DNA of 61,698 bases from Firm-04 sp045617625. Its GTDB lineage: Bacteria > Bacillota > Clostridia > Oscillospirales > Ruminococcaceae. The first letter of the stretch is position 1, and each line of letters starts with the position of its first letter. This document shows, piece after piece, positions 51,389 through 59,832 of the stretch. A program made the translations under genes and the position numbers. The stretch lies in assembly GCA_045617625.1 (NCBI GenBank), contig JAZLJA010000025.1, positions 1 through 61,698 of the forward strand, given 5' to 3'. The notes beneath the pieces were generated by a model. It worked only from the letters and a program-made list of their open reading frames with translations, ran no database searches and was not told where the DNA came from.

Positions 51389-51528
51389 TGCAGGATTGTA
51401 TAATCAACTGTCATTTTATCTCCATTTTTATTAACGTAAAGTATCATAAAGGGCTTTTTACGTGAAAATCAATGTCTGATTTTGTCATAAAAGATGTTCG
51501 GACTTTTCTGTTTCAAAGGAGGCTTGGC

Positions 51529-52362
51529 ATGAAAGTCGTTACCGTGGTCGAGAATATCAATGCAAAGGGGCGTTATCCGAGGGATCTTCAGAAATATGGA
51601 GATGCGGAAAATATGTATGTGCTGCTATATTTGCGTCCTTGTGTTGTTTATGATGCAGATGGTACGCCGATTTCCATTTCGGAAAGGAGTTTTTTTTTAC
51701 AGCCTCTGATGGAGTTTCCTCACTCTTCATGGATGGAAAATATTAAAATATATGTGATTTTGTGTGATGATAAAAAGCAGCTTCCATTGGAGATCGCCAC
51801 GCAGGTGCCTTTGCCTTTGCCCGAAGAATATGACTTGCCTTTGGAAAATTATCTGCTAAACGAAATACCTTTCTGGTGGACGACGTTGGAGTGCATGGAG
51901 GCGAAAGGTCGGTCTGATTATTTTTTTGGTGAGCGTGACTATGTGATATTTGCCCTTAACACCTTTGTTTCAATGATGCTGCAGGTATGCCGCATCCAGA
52001 CACTCGCCCGCACAAAGCTCTCTGAGCCCGACTGCAACACTGCCGCACTTGTCACGCTCCGCGACCGCATTTACCGGTTTCCGGCGCGGAACTGGAACAT
52101 TGACGAGATGTGTGAAGCCATGAATCTGAGCCGACCGCATCTTCAGCGCATTTACAGCGACACGTTCGGCTGCTCATGCTATCAGGATGTTTTGCTGAGC
52201 CGCCTGCAATATGCCGACAAGCTGCTCACCGAAACAAATCTCTCTGTCTGCGAAATTGCACAGAATTGCGGATTTGAGAGCGATTCGACATTCATTCGCG
52301 CATTCAAAAAACATCACGGCTGCACTCCGACTGCCTTTCGGCGCAAAGGTGCAGACGCCTGA
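51529..52362 (+). CDS. AraC-family transcriptional regulator
   Basis: 277 residues. The N-terminal about 180 residues form an unrecognised sensor region (MKVVTVVENINAKGRYPRDL at the start). The C-terminal AraC double helix-turn-helix (about 185-275) contains WNIDEMCEAMNLSRPHLQRIY, SVCEIAQNCGFESDSTFIRA and the ending FKKHHGCTPTAFRR. AAAGGAGG 6 bases before the ATG at 51529 selects this start over the ATG at 51472. It lies directly upstream of the two LacI-GGDEF genes in the same direction and may regulate them. The inverted repeat at 51434-51463 could be its own site. Confidence 0.9.
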   Translation: MKVVTVVENINAKGRYPRDLQKYGDAENMYVLLYLRPCVVYDADGTPISISERSFFLQPLMEFPHSSWMENIKIYVILCDDKKQLPLEIATQVPLPLPEEYDLPLENYLLNEIPFWWTTLECMEAKGRSDYFFGERDYVIFALNTFVSMMLQVCRIQTLARTKLSEPDCNTAALVTLRDRIYRFPARNWNIDEMCEAMNLSRPHLQRIYSDTFGCSCYQDVLLSRLQYADKLLTETNLSVCEIAQNCGFESDSTFIRAFKKHHGCTPTAFRRKGADA

Positions 52363-52457
52363 GCATCTTTTTGCTGAAAGAATTTCGTCAGGTTGCACAA
52401 TCAACATTTGCTATATTCGTGAAAGCGACGAAATCTATTTTTGTATTTTCGTGAATC

Positions 52458-52487
52458 TTGACAAATACATCGATTTCATGGTAAAAT
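52458..52487 (+). promoter_or_regulatory. Promoter of the first LacI-GGDEF gene
   Basis: TTGACA (52458-52463), 18-base spacer, TAAAAT (52482-52487). Just upstream, ATTCGTGAA and TTTCGTGAA are near-identical direct repeats, possible regulator sites. Confidence 0.65.
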
Positions 52488-52553
52488 AATCGTATATATA
52501 TCAGAACTTCTTATTTTTGACGCGGTTGCTCCGTCAGACAAAAGGGGGACCCT

Positions 52554-54500
52554 ATGGAGCAGAATCTTTCCAGGATCGCGGTCATCGTATCCAGCCTCAC
52601 TGAGGCATACCAAAACCGTATTTTACGAGGAATTCGGCAGTATGCCGAATCTCATCCCGTCACAGTATGTCATTTCGTCGCGTCAGGCGGTGCCATTCGC
52701 AATCCGCTTTATGATATCGGCGAATACAATATCTTTTCACTGCCCGATTTCAGCCGCTTTGACGGCGTGATTCTGCTCTCCAACACAATTCGTCAGCCCG
52801 ATGCTGAGGCGGATGTGATTGCGCGTGTGCAGGCTTCGGGAATCCCCGCAGTGTCAGTGAATTTTGAGTCGAGCGGTTTTTCCGCATCCCTCCACAGCGA
52901 TAATTACGGCGCGATGTGCTCGATGACCGAGCATCTGATCTCGGTGCATGGATGCAAATCGTTTGCTTTTTTGGCAGGGCCGAAAGACAACACCGAAAGT
53001 GTTGAACGCGCACAGGGTGTGAAGGATACCCTTGCGGCACATGATTTGAACATAGATCCGCAGTTTTTGTTTGACGGCGATTTCACTGAGCTCAGCGGCA
53101 CAGAAGCTGCCAAGGCTCTGCTGCGGGTGCGTGAAAACGGCTCTCCGCTGCCCGATGCTTTGATCTGCGCCAACGACGCCATGGCGATCGCCGCGATCGA
53201 AACACTGGAGAGAAATGATTGCAAGGTCCCCGAAGATATCCGTGTGACGGGCTTTGACCATACCCGTGCGGCGCGGTATTTTTCGCCGGAAGTGACCACG
53301 GTGCATCGTCATTTGTGCAACACGGGCTATAAAGCCTGTGAGCTGCTGATGGAATCCATCGCTGACCGTTCGATCCCGTATCGGAATGTCACGTTGGAGA
53401 CACAGCTGATCTTTACGGGAAGCTGCGGCTGCAAACCGCAAAACCCCGTGGATGCTGAAACCGTGAAAAAAGCAAATTATCGCCTGCTGACAAAGTATAA
53501 ACAAGGTGTGCGGGCGAATAATCTGATGCACTGCGCGTTTGCGGAGTGTACTTCGATCGAAGATATTATCGCGTGTCTGCGTTCTTTTATCAAGGACGTT
53601 TCCTGCGATTCGCTGTATTTTTGTCTCAATGATGACTGGTGCGGCGATGCAGTCAGCACGCAGAATTATACGGGTCTGGCACAGGCTTACCGCATCGAAG
53701 GGTATTCCAAGACAATGACCATTCCGCTTGCCTATGCCGATTCCGAGTTCTTTGAGCAGCCTCCGTTTGCTGCATCCGAGCTGCTGCCCGAGATCTGGGA
53801 GAACCACGAAAACAGCCGCTGTTACTACTTTTTCCCGCTGCATTTCCGCGACAGATGCCTCGGATATCTCGCACTGTGCAACAGCATGCTGCCGCTCGAT
53901 TCCCCCAGTATTCACGCATGGCTGCTGACATTGAATACCGCGCTTGAAAATATCCGCAAGATCTACTGCATGAATGCAGTGACAACGGTTTTGGAGCGTC
54001 TGTATGTCATTGACCCGCTGACGGGTATCTATAACCGCAACGGCTTTGCACGCGAAACACGCCGCCTCTATGAGGATGCGATCAAGAAAAAGCTCCCCGT
54101 GATGGTCATGTTTGCCGATCTGGACGGCTTGAAGGAAATCAACGACGGCTATGGCCACGGGCAGGGTGATTCGGCACTGCGCGACATCGGCACAAGCCTG
54201 CAAAAAGTGTGCAGAAACGGTGAGATCTGCTGCCGATTCGGCGGCGATGAGTTTTTGGTGTTCGCCGTCAATGCCACCGATGAACATGGAAAAGCACTCG
54301 TCGATGCGTTTGCCGCAGAGATGCAGCGCATCCGTGATGAAAAAGATTATCCGTTTTCGCTCAATGCAAGCATCGGTTATTCTATTGCGGTGCCTGATGA
54401 GGATACCACCGTGTTCCAGATGATCACACTTGCAGATCAGAAAATGTATCAGGAAAAGAAAAAGCGCAAGCAGTCAAAATATCTGCGAAAAGATAAGTAA
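52554..54500 (+). CDS. Soluble LacI-type ligand-sensor / GGDEF diguanylate cyclase fusion (paralogue 1)
   Basis: 648 residues with no TM or signal peptide, so cytoplasmic. About 7-290 is a LacI/periplasmic-binding-like fold without the DNA-binding head (RIAVIVSSLTEAYQNRILRG, GVILLSNT, CANDAMAIAAIETL, VTGFDHTRAARYFSPEVTT) ending in GSCGC. About 300-470 is a GAF-like middle region (FFPLHFRDRCLGYLALCN). The GGDEF domain is about 480-640, with intact Gly563-Phe567 in CRFGGDEF and DPLTGIYNRNGF. The I-site position reads RNGE rather than RxxD. Predicted to turn ligand binding, perhaps of a sugar, into c-di-GMP synthesis. Confidence 0.9.
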   Translation: MEQNLSRIAVIVSSLTEAYQNRILRGIRQYAESHPVTVCHFVASGGAIRNPLYDIGEYNIFSLPDFSRFDGVILLSNTIRQPDAEADVIARVQASGIPAVSVNFESSGFSASLHSDNYGAMCSMTEHLISVHGCKSFAFLAGPKDNTESVERAQGVKDTLAAHDLNIDPQFLFDGDFTELSGTEAAKALLRVRENGSPLPDALICANDAMAIAAIETLERNDCKVPEDIRVTGFDHTRAARYFSPEVTTVHRHLCNTGYKACELLMESIADRSIPYRNVTLETQLIFTGSCGCKPQNPVDAETVKKANYRLLTKYKQGVRANNLMHCAFAECTSIEDIIACLRSFIKDVSCDSLYFCLNDDWCGDAVSTQNYTGLAQAYRIEGYSKTMTIPLAYADSEFFEQPPFAASELLPEIWENHENSRCYYFFPLHFRDRCLGYLALCNSMLPLDSPSIHAWLLTLNTALENIRKIYCMNAVTTVLERLYVIDPLTGIYNRNGFARETRRLYEDAIKKKLPVMVMFADLDGLKEINDGYGHGQGDSALRDIGTSLQKVCRNGEICCRFGGDEFLVFAVNATDEHGKALVDAFAAEMQRIRDEKDYPFSLNASIGYSIAVPDEDTTVFQMITLADQKMYQEKKKRKQSKYLRKDK

Positions 54501-54596
54501 CTGCAAGTTGTTTTTATACAAGAGACTCTGTTTTGATTTGTAACGACATCAGCAAAACCACGCAAAATCGACATTCAAAAGAATGAGGTGAACCGA

Positions 54597-56525
54597 ATGA
54601 AATATACCATCGCCGTCATTGCGTCGGGCATTGATGAAGAATACCAGCAGTCAATTCTGCGGGGCATTCAGCGATACGCCGCACAACATAACGTGAATAT
54701 CGCGCATTTTATTGCGTTTGGCGGGATTCTTGCAAACCCGAAGTATGATCAGGGTGAGTATAATATCTTTGAGCTGCCGAACTTTATGCTGTTTGACGGC
54801 GTCATTCTGCTCTCCAATACTTTTTCCGCCGATCTGGCAGAGAAAATTTCAAAACGAATCGCTGCGGCCGGTGTGCCCGCTGTCAGCATTGACAAGCAGC
54901 TTGACGGTATGTATTATATCGGTATCCACAATGCATCTGCAATGGAACAGATCACCCGTCATTTCATCGAGACACATAATGTCAAACGGTTCGCTTATAT
55001 CTCAGGTCCCGATGACAATACCGAAAGTATCGAGCGTTTGTCGGCATTTACCAGTGTGCTGAATGAATATAACATTCCGCTGGAAGATGAATATGTATAT
55101 CACGGTTCTTTCCGTTCAAAGGACGGCAGACGCGGCGTGGAACATTTTCTGTCAAACAGCCTGCCGTTTCCTGAGGCGATCGTCTGCGCCAATGATGCAA
55201 TGGCGATCTCTGCGATGCTGACCCTTGAAACGCACGGTATCCATTGCCCCGATGACGTTCTTGTTTCGGGCTTTGATAACATTTATAACGCGAAAAACTT
55301 CTCCCCTGCGCTGACGACTGTGGAGCGTCCTCTGATGCAGTCGGGTGCGCTTGCCTGCGAGATCATTTGCCGTCACTGTTCCGGCGAGGAACTGCCGATG
55401 GTGCAGGAACTCAACGCGATCCCGATCTATTCGGAGAGCTGCGGCTGCGGCTGCTTTGCGGGTGAGGAGATCTCCATCTTCAAAAAGCGCAACTATCAGA
55501 CCATCGAAAACACTCACCACGAGATCTCCAGCCTCAACAAAATGACCTGTTCGCTGGTGGAGTGCGATACGTTTGATGAATATCTTGAATCGCTGCGGCA
55601 TACGGTGCTGAGTACGGGCTGTGAGGAATTCTACCTCTGCTTAAACGACAACTGGTATATCAAGCAGCTGCCCGCAGAACTGGGCTATACCGGAGAAATG
55701 CCCGTGGAGGAATACACCGTGCAGGGATATTCCAACCGCATGATGATGCCGATGGCATATTATGACGGGGAATTCCACAAATCCGAAAGCTTTGCAACGC
55801 GCAAGGTTCTGCCGCGTCTGAGCGCAGATGCCGAGAAAACACGCAATATGTTCTTTGTGCCGCTGCATTTCCGCGAGCGCTGTCTCGGATATTTTGTCAT
55901 TGTCAATTCGGAATTTCCGATGAGCAGCTCGCTGTTCCACACATGGAGCATCAACATCAGCAACTCGCTGGAGAATTTCCGCAAGCTGCTGTGCCTCGAT
56001 GAAGTGGTGAAAGAGCTTGACAAGCTTTATGCGATCGACTCGCTGACGGGTATCTTTAACCGCAACGGCTTCAAACGCAGTTCGGCGGATGCCTTCCAGC
56101 AGTGCATCGACGAGCAGAAATCCGTGATGATTATGTTCGCGGATATGGACGGGCTGAAAGCCATCAACGACAATTACGGTCACAAGGCGGGCGACCATGC
56201 CATCCGCAGCATCGCGGCAATTTTGCAGGAATGCTGCTTGGAGGAGGAGATCGCGTGCCGATTCGGCGGAGATGAATTTTTCATTTTCGGCGCGGATTAT
56301 TCGGAAGAAAAGGCGTTGGCGATGCGCAAGCGGATCCAGGAAAATCTGGACATCTGCAACCGCAATTCGGGGCGGCCTTATCTGCTGAGTCTGAGCATTG
56401 GTGCGTGCATCACGGTGCCTGCACCGGGCAGCACGGTGTTCCAGCTTATCACCATTGCGGATAATCGGATGTACGAGGAAAAGAAGAAGAAGAACCCGTC
56501 GAAGTATCTGAAACAGGGTTCGTAA
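54597..56525 (+). CDS. Soluble LacI-type ligand-sensor / GGDEF diguanylate cyclase fusion (paralogue 2)
   Basis: 642 residues with the same three-part plan as its upstream neighbour: LacI-like sensor (YTIAVIASGIDEEYQQSILRG onward, ending SESCGCGC), middle GAF-like region (FFVPLHFRERCLGYFVIVN), and GGDEF with intact G557-F561. The I-site is absent (LEEE at that place), so product inhibition is unlikely by the usual route. The ATG at 54597 is preferred over the in-frame GTG at 54588, because GAGGTGA serves it. It follows the first paralogue by 96 bases and ends at a strong terminator. Sensor-pocket residues differ between the two, suggesting different ligands. Confidence 0.9.
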   Translation: MKYTIAVIASGIDEEYQQSILRGIQRYAAQHNVNIAHFIAFGGILANPKYDQGEYNIFELPNFMLFDGVILLSNTFSADLAEKISKRIAAAGVPAVSIDKQLDGMYYIGIHNASAMEQITRHFIETHNVKRFAYISGPDDNTESIERLSAFTSVLNEYNIPLEDEYVYHGSFRSKDGRRGVEHFLSNSLPFPEAIVCANDAMAISAMLTLETHGIHCPDDVLVSGFDNIYNAKNFSPALTTVERPLMQSGALACEIICRHCSGEELPMVQELNAIPIYSESCGCGCFAGEEISIFKKRNYQTIENTHHEISSLNKMTCSLVECDTFDEYLESLRHTVLSTGCEEFYLCLNDNWYIKQLPAELGYTGEMPVEEYTVQGYSNRMMMPMAYYDGEFHKSESFATRKVLPRLSADAEKTRNMFFVPLHFRERCLGYFVIVNSEFPMSSSLFHTWSINISNSLENFRKLLCLDEVVKELDKLYAIDSLTGIFNRNGFKRSSADAFQQCIDEQKSVMIMFADMDGLKAINDNYGHKAGDHAIRSIAAILQECCLEEEIACRFGGDEFFIFGADYSEEKALAMRKRIQENLDICNRNSGRPYLLSLSIGACITVPAPGSTVFQLITIADNRMYEEKKKKNPSKYLKQGS

Positions 56526-56541
56526 TCTCAAAGACTGAAAG

Positions 56542-56578
56542 GCGCCCATCACGAAACTTTCGTGATGGGTGCTGTTTA
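56542..56578 (+). terminator. Terminator after the LacI-GGDEF pair
   Basis: 15-bp near-perfect stem GCGCCCATCACGAAA (56542-56556) / TTTCGTGATGGGTGC (56558-56572), followed by TGTTTATT. Confidence 0.85.
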
Positions 56579-56602
56579 TTATGTTCGTATGGGATTTCCT
56601 TA

Positions 56603-56637
56603 TCTCGCAAGCGAGACAAATGGGACACTGTCCCTTT
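56603..56637 (+). repeat. Two small hairpins upstream of the ylxM promoter
   Basis: TCTCGC/GCGAGA (56603-56608/56611-56616) and GGGAC/GTCCC (56622-56626/56630-56634) flanked by AAA/TTT. The second, followed by TTT, could be a back-up terminator. Confidence 0.5.
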
Positions 56638-56714
56638 GGTTGGATGCTGCTTCCCCAAACCGATCACCTGAAAATCACCGAAAATTGTGCAAAACAGAAA
56701 GTTTTTTTCAAGCC

Positions 56715-56743
56715 TTGACATTCTAAAAAAAAACTGCTATAAT
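56715..56743 (+). promoter_or_regulatory. Consensus promoter of the ylxM-ffh operon
   Basis: TTGACA (56715-56720), 17-base spacer, TATAAT (56738-56743), TG extended -10: a perfect sigma-A promoter. Confidence 0.9.
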
Positions 56744-56801
56744 AGGTATTGCACTGTAAAGGTTTCGACCATGACAGCACGAAAGGCAGGCGCGATATTA
56801 C

Positions 56802-57140
56802 ATGAAAAATCTCGAATTTGTCCTGCTCCTCGATTGCTACGGTTCGCTGCTCACCGAACGCCAGCGCGATTTGCTCGACGGCTACTATAACGAGGATCTA
56901 TCCCTCGCGGAACTCGCCGAACCACGCGGCATTTCCCGTCAGGCAGTGCATGACAGCATCCGCCGCGGCGAACGTCAGCTTCAGGCGTTTGAAACGCAAA
57001 TGGGGCTCGCCGAACGTCTGCGAAACTGTCAGAAATTGTTCGCCGATATCGAGGCACTTGCAAAAATGCTCCCCGATGCCGACGCCGAACTTGCAGAGAA
57101 AATCGCCAAAACCGCCCAAAACGGCATGGCGATCCTATAA
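56802..57140 (+). CDS. ylxM: YlxM/p13-family SRP-associated DNA-binding protein
   Basis: 112 residues. Opens with VLLLDCYGSLLTERQRDLLDGYYNEDLSLAELAE, then the sigma-70 region-4-like helix-turn-helix ISRQAVHDSIRRGERQLQAFE and a helical tail. This family is encoded just ahead of ffh in Firmicutes and is reported to influence SRP assembly. The RBS is weak (GAAAGGCAGG with long spacing), but the promoter is strong. ffh follows after 30 bases. Confidence 0.93.
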   Translation: MKNLEFVLLLDCYGSLLTERQRDLLDGYYNEDLSLAELAEPRGISRQAVHDSIRRGERQLQAFETQMGLAERLRNCQKLFADIEALAKMLPDADAELAEKIAKTAQNGMAIL

Positions 57141-57170
57141 ATCAGATTTCATCGAGAGGAAGTGGACCGT

Positions 57171-58544
57171 ATGGCATTTGAAAGCTTATCCGATAAGCTT
57201 GGACAGGTGTTCAAAAAACTGAAAGCGCGCGGTAAGCTGACCGAATCCGACGTCAAGGAAGCCATGCGGGAGGTGCGCCTTGCACTTCTGGAAGCAGATG
57301 TCAGCTACAAGGTCGTCAAGGATTTTGTGGCAAAAGTCTCTGAGCGTGCCGTTGGCGAGGAGGTTCTCTCCAGCCTGACCCCTGCACAGCAGGTCGTTAA
57401 GATCGTCAATGAGGAACTGGTCGCGCTCATGGGCAGCGGCGATGCAAGACTGAATTTTGCATCCAAGCCCCCAACGGTCATTATGTTCTGCGGTCTTCAG
57501 GGTTCCGGTAAAACCACCCATGCCGCAAAACTTGCGAAAATGCTCAAAAAAGAGGGGCATCATCCCCTGCTTGTTGCCTGTGACGTCTATCGTCCTGCCG
57601 CCATCGATCAGTTGAAGATCGTGGGCGAAAAGGCTGAGGTCAAGGTGTTTGAAATGGGGCAGAGCGACCCCGTGGAGATCGCAAAAAAAGGTGTGCGTTT
57701 CGCACAGGATTATAACCACGATGTTGTCATTCTCGATACCGCAGGCCGTCTGCACATCGACGAAAAACTCATGGATGAGCTGAAAAACATCAAGGCGGAA
57801 ACAAGCCCTGATGAGATCATGCTGGTTGTCGATGCCATGACCGGTCAGGATGCCGTCAATGTTGCAAAGGCATTCGATGAGGCACTGGGTATCCACAGCA
57901 TCCTCATGTCCAAGCTCGATTCCGATACCCGCGGCGGTGCGGCACTTTCGGTGCTTTCCATCACGGGCAAGCCGATCAAATATGTCGGTATGGGCGAAAA
58001 ACTCGATGACTTCGAGCAATTCCACCCCGACCGTATGGCGTCCCGTATTCTCGGCATGGGCGATGTGCTCTCCCTCATCGAGAAGGCAGAAGACGTCTAT
58101 TCCAAGCAGGAAGCCGAGAAACTTGCGCAGAAGCTTTCCAAAAACAAGTTCGATATGGAAGATCTGCTCGATCAGCTTCGTCAGATCAAAAAAATGGGCG
58201 ATATGAAAAAGATTCTCTCGATGCTCCCCGGCGGCGACAAAATCAGCGATGCCGACATCGACGAGGGTGCGTTCGGCAAGGTGGAGGCAATGATCACCTC
58301 CATGACACCTGCGGAACGTGCAAAGCCGTCCATCATCAACCCATCGCGCAAACGCCGCATTGCAAAAGGCAGCGGCAACAAGGTCGAAGATGTCAACCGC
58401 CTGTTGAAACAATATGACCAGATGCAGCAGCTCATGAAGAAAATGGGCAAGGGCGGAAAAGGACTCTTTGGCAAGCGCAAAATGCGGATGCCGAAAATCG
58501 ATCCCTCCATGCTGGGCGATATGAAAGGGTTTCCGAAGTTCTGA
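57171..58544 (+). CDS. ffh: Signal recognition particle protein Ffh
   Basis: 457 residues. N domain from MAFESLSDKLGQVFKKL; G domain with G1 GLQGSGKTTHAAKLA, DTAGRLHIDEKLMDEL and TKLD-equivalent SKLDSDTRGGAALS; Met-rich M domain (about 300-457) ending KIDPSMLGDMKGFPKF. It binds signal peptides and SRP RNA to target proteins to the membrane. AGAGGA lies 10 bases before the ATG at 57171; the in-frame GTG at 57162 is too close to it. Confidence 0.98.
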   Translation: MAFESLSDKLGQVFKKLKARGKLTESDVKEAMREVRLALLEADVSYKVVKDFVAKVSERAVGEEVLSSLTPAQQVVKIVNEELVALMGSGDARLNFASKPPTVIMFCGLQGSGKTTHAAKLAKMLKKEGHHPLLVACDVYRPAAIDQLKIVGEKAEVKVFEMGQSDPVEIAKKGVRFAQDYNHDVVILDTAGRLHIDEKLMDELKNIKAETSPDEIMLVVDAMTGQDAVNVAKAFDEALGIHSILMSKLDSDTRGGAALSVLSITGKPIKYVGMGEKLDDFEQFHPDRMASRILGMGDVLSLIEKAEDVYSKQEAEKLAQKLSKNKFDMEDLLDQLRQIKKMGDMKKILSMLPGGDKISDADIDEGAFGKVEAMITSMTPAERAKPSIINPSRKRRIAKGSGNKVEDVNRLLKQYDQMQQLMKKMGKGGKGLFGKRKMRMPKIDPSMLGDMKGFPKF

Positions 58545-58563
58545 AACATAACGGAGGGAAGCT

Positions 58564-58794
58564 ATGAAGATTCTGGAAGGTCTCGCCATGATCGCACTTG
58601 CAGGTCTGGCAGGTGTATCCGCGCTGCGCACGGCTTTCAAAAGCGAGCAGAAACTGCGTGAAGATCCGCACAACAACAAGCTGATCGAGGATTACGGTCT
58701 GATCGGCACGAGAGTGTTCTTTGCGTTTATCGGCATTCTCATTATGGGTGTCGGGTTCTGGCTTGCATATGGGGCTTTGTTTGTCCCGCAGTAA
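58564..58794 (+). CDS. Small two-TM membrane protein between ffh and rpsP
   Basis: 76 residues: TM1 about 5-22, charged loop AFKSEQKLREDPHNNKLIEDYG, TM2 about 48-70 (RVFFAFIGILIMGVGFWL). GGAGGGAAG precedes the ATG. The second half resembles the next protein (both have G-R/A-x-FxxxxGxxI-xxG), suggesting an old duplication. Function unknown. Confidence 0.8.
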   Translation: MKILEGLAMIALAGLAGVSALRTAFKSEQKLREDPHNNKLIEDYGLIGTRVFFAFIGILIMGVGFWLAYGALFVPQ

Positions 58795-58812
58795 ACAGAA
58801 AGGAAAAATAGT

Positions 58813-59013
58813 ATGCAGATTTTGTTTGTGTTGCTGATGCTGGCAGGCGGAGTTTTCTGTATTTTCTGTGCTGTAAAGGACTATGATTTCTTTATGGAAA
58901 GCAGCAAGGCGTGGCTGTTTGTCAAATTGTTCGGCAGAAACGGTGCGCGGATCTTTTACATTCTTCTGGGCGTTTTTATTATCGTTTGCGGCATTTTGGC
59001 TGTCGCATTCTAA
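58813..59013 (+). CDS. Imm17-like small membrane protein
   Basis: 66 residues: TM1 about 3-20, loop VKDYDFFMESSKAWLFVKLFGRNGARI, TM2 about 47-65. The FxxLFGRNGARIFYILLGVFII stretch is the hallmark of the immunity-protein 17 (Imm17) family, first described from toxin-immunity loci. Here there is no toxin gene nearby; it sits inside the ffh-rpsP operon, so a housekeeping role is as likely. AAAGGA precedes the ATG. Confidence 0.75.
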   Translation: MQILFVLLMLAGGVFCIFCAVKDYDFFMESSKAWLFVKLFGRNGARIFYILLGVFIIVCGILAVAF

Positions 59014-59091
59014 TACGCTCTGAATCCGCTTTCATCGCAGGAAGCTGCGTGAAATAATATTTTTTCAATGATTTTTGGAGGTGAAAATACC

Positions 59092-59334
59092 ATGGCAGTA
59101 AAGATTCGTCTGAGAAGAATGGGTGCTAAGAAGGCTCCTTTCTATCGTATCGTTGTTGCTGACGGCAGATATCCGAGAGACGGCCGCTTCATCGAGGAGA
59201 TCGGTTACTACGATCCCACCAAGGAGCCGAACCTCGTCAAGATCGACGCTGAAAAGGCAAAGGCTTGGCTGGAAAACGGCGCACAGCCGACGGATACCGT
59301 TCGTGTTATCCTGAAAAAGCAGGGCGTGCTTTAA
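59092..59334 (+). CDS. rpsP: 30S ribosomal protein S16
   Basis: 80 residues, MAVKIRLRRMGAKKAPFYRI followed by VVADGRYPRDGRFIEEIGYYDP, the unmistakable S16 sequence. GGAGGTG before the ATG at 59092 fixes the start. Part of the small-subunit body; operon position after ffh is standard. Confidence 0.98.
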   Translation: MAVKIRLRRMGAKKAPFYRIVVADGRYPRDGRFIEEIGYYDPTKEPNLVKIDAEKAKAWLENGAQPTDTVRVILKKQGVL

Positions 59335-59379
59335 TCAGCATCCGCTATCCGAAAACAACGTATTTTTGGGAGAACCAAC

Positions 59380-59613
59380 ATGAAAGAACTGTTGTATGCA
59401 ATCGTAGAAGGACTCGTCGCGGACAAGACAGCCATCTCCATCACTGAGGATGAACCCAATGAGGAAGGCGTGATTGTCCTGCATCTGAGCGTTGCGGCGG
59501 ACGACATGGGCCGTGTCATCGGCAAACAGGGTCGTATCGCCAAGGCAATCCGCACACTGATGCGTGCAGGTGCAGCCCGCGAAAATCTGAAAGTCGCTGT
59601 TGAAATCAACTGA
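59380..59613 (+). CDS. khpA: KH-domain RNA-binding protein KhpA
   Basis: 77 residues. One KH domain with GxxG loop in MGRVIGKQGRIAKAIRTL, beginning MKELLYAIVEGLVADKTA. KhpA partners with KhpB in Firmicutes RNA regulation. It follows rpsP by 45 bases and precedes a terminator. rimM, which usually comes next, is absent. Confidence 0.95.
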   Translation: MKELLYAIVEGLVADKTAISITEDEPNEEGVIVLHLSVAADDMGRVIGKQGRIAKAIRTLMRAGAARENLKVAVEIN

Positions 59614-59641
59614 TTGATTTTTGATGCGTATGCGATGCAGT

Positions 59642-59677
59642 ATTCCCCTTTTTCCGAAAGGTGAAAGGGGAATTTTC
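59642..59677 (+). terminator. Terminator of the ylxM-ffh-rpsP-khpA operon
   Basis: Stem ATTCCCCTTT (59642-59651) / AAAGGGGAAT (59664-59673) with a 12-base loop, then TTTCATTTT. Confidence 0.82.
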
Positions 59678-59832
59678 ATTTTCTGAGATGCAGACGCCCG
59701 ATTGTCCGCTTTTTGAGCAGGCAGTCGGGCGTTTGGTATATCCCTCCGATTTTTGCCCATACTCTGGGCGGACAGACAAAATCATTGTTTTCCTGCATAT
59801 GATATAGCAGAACGATCGGAGGAGGGCTTGTT

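Larger units (their letters stand above)
51094..51528. other. Intergenic region with opposing promoters, candidate ncRNA and AraC leader
   Basis: 435 bases. A plus promoter at 51107-51135 and a minus promoter at 51360-51388 face each other around the candidate RNA at 51147-51353. An inverted repeat ACGTAAA (51434-51440) / TTTACGT (51457-51463) lies before the AraC gene. An 80-codon minus-strand open frame here looks non-coding. Confidence 0.7.

Noticed and set aside
51165..51407. 80-codon minus-strand open frame
   Set aside because: It spans the promoter and structured part of the candidate RNA, starts upstream of the predicted transcript start, and has no RBS or protein-like pattern.
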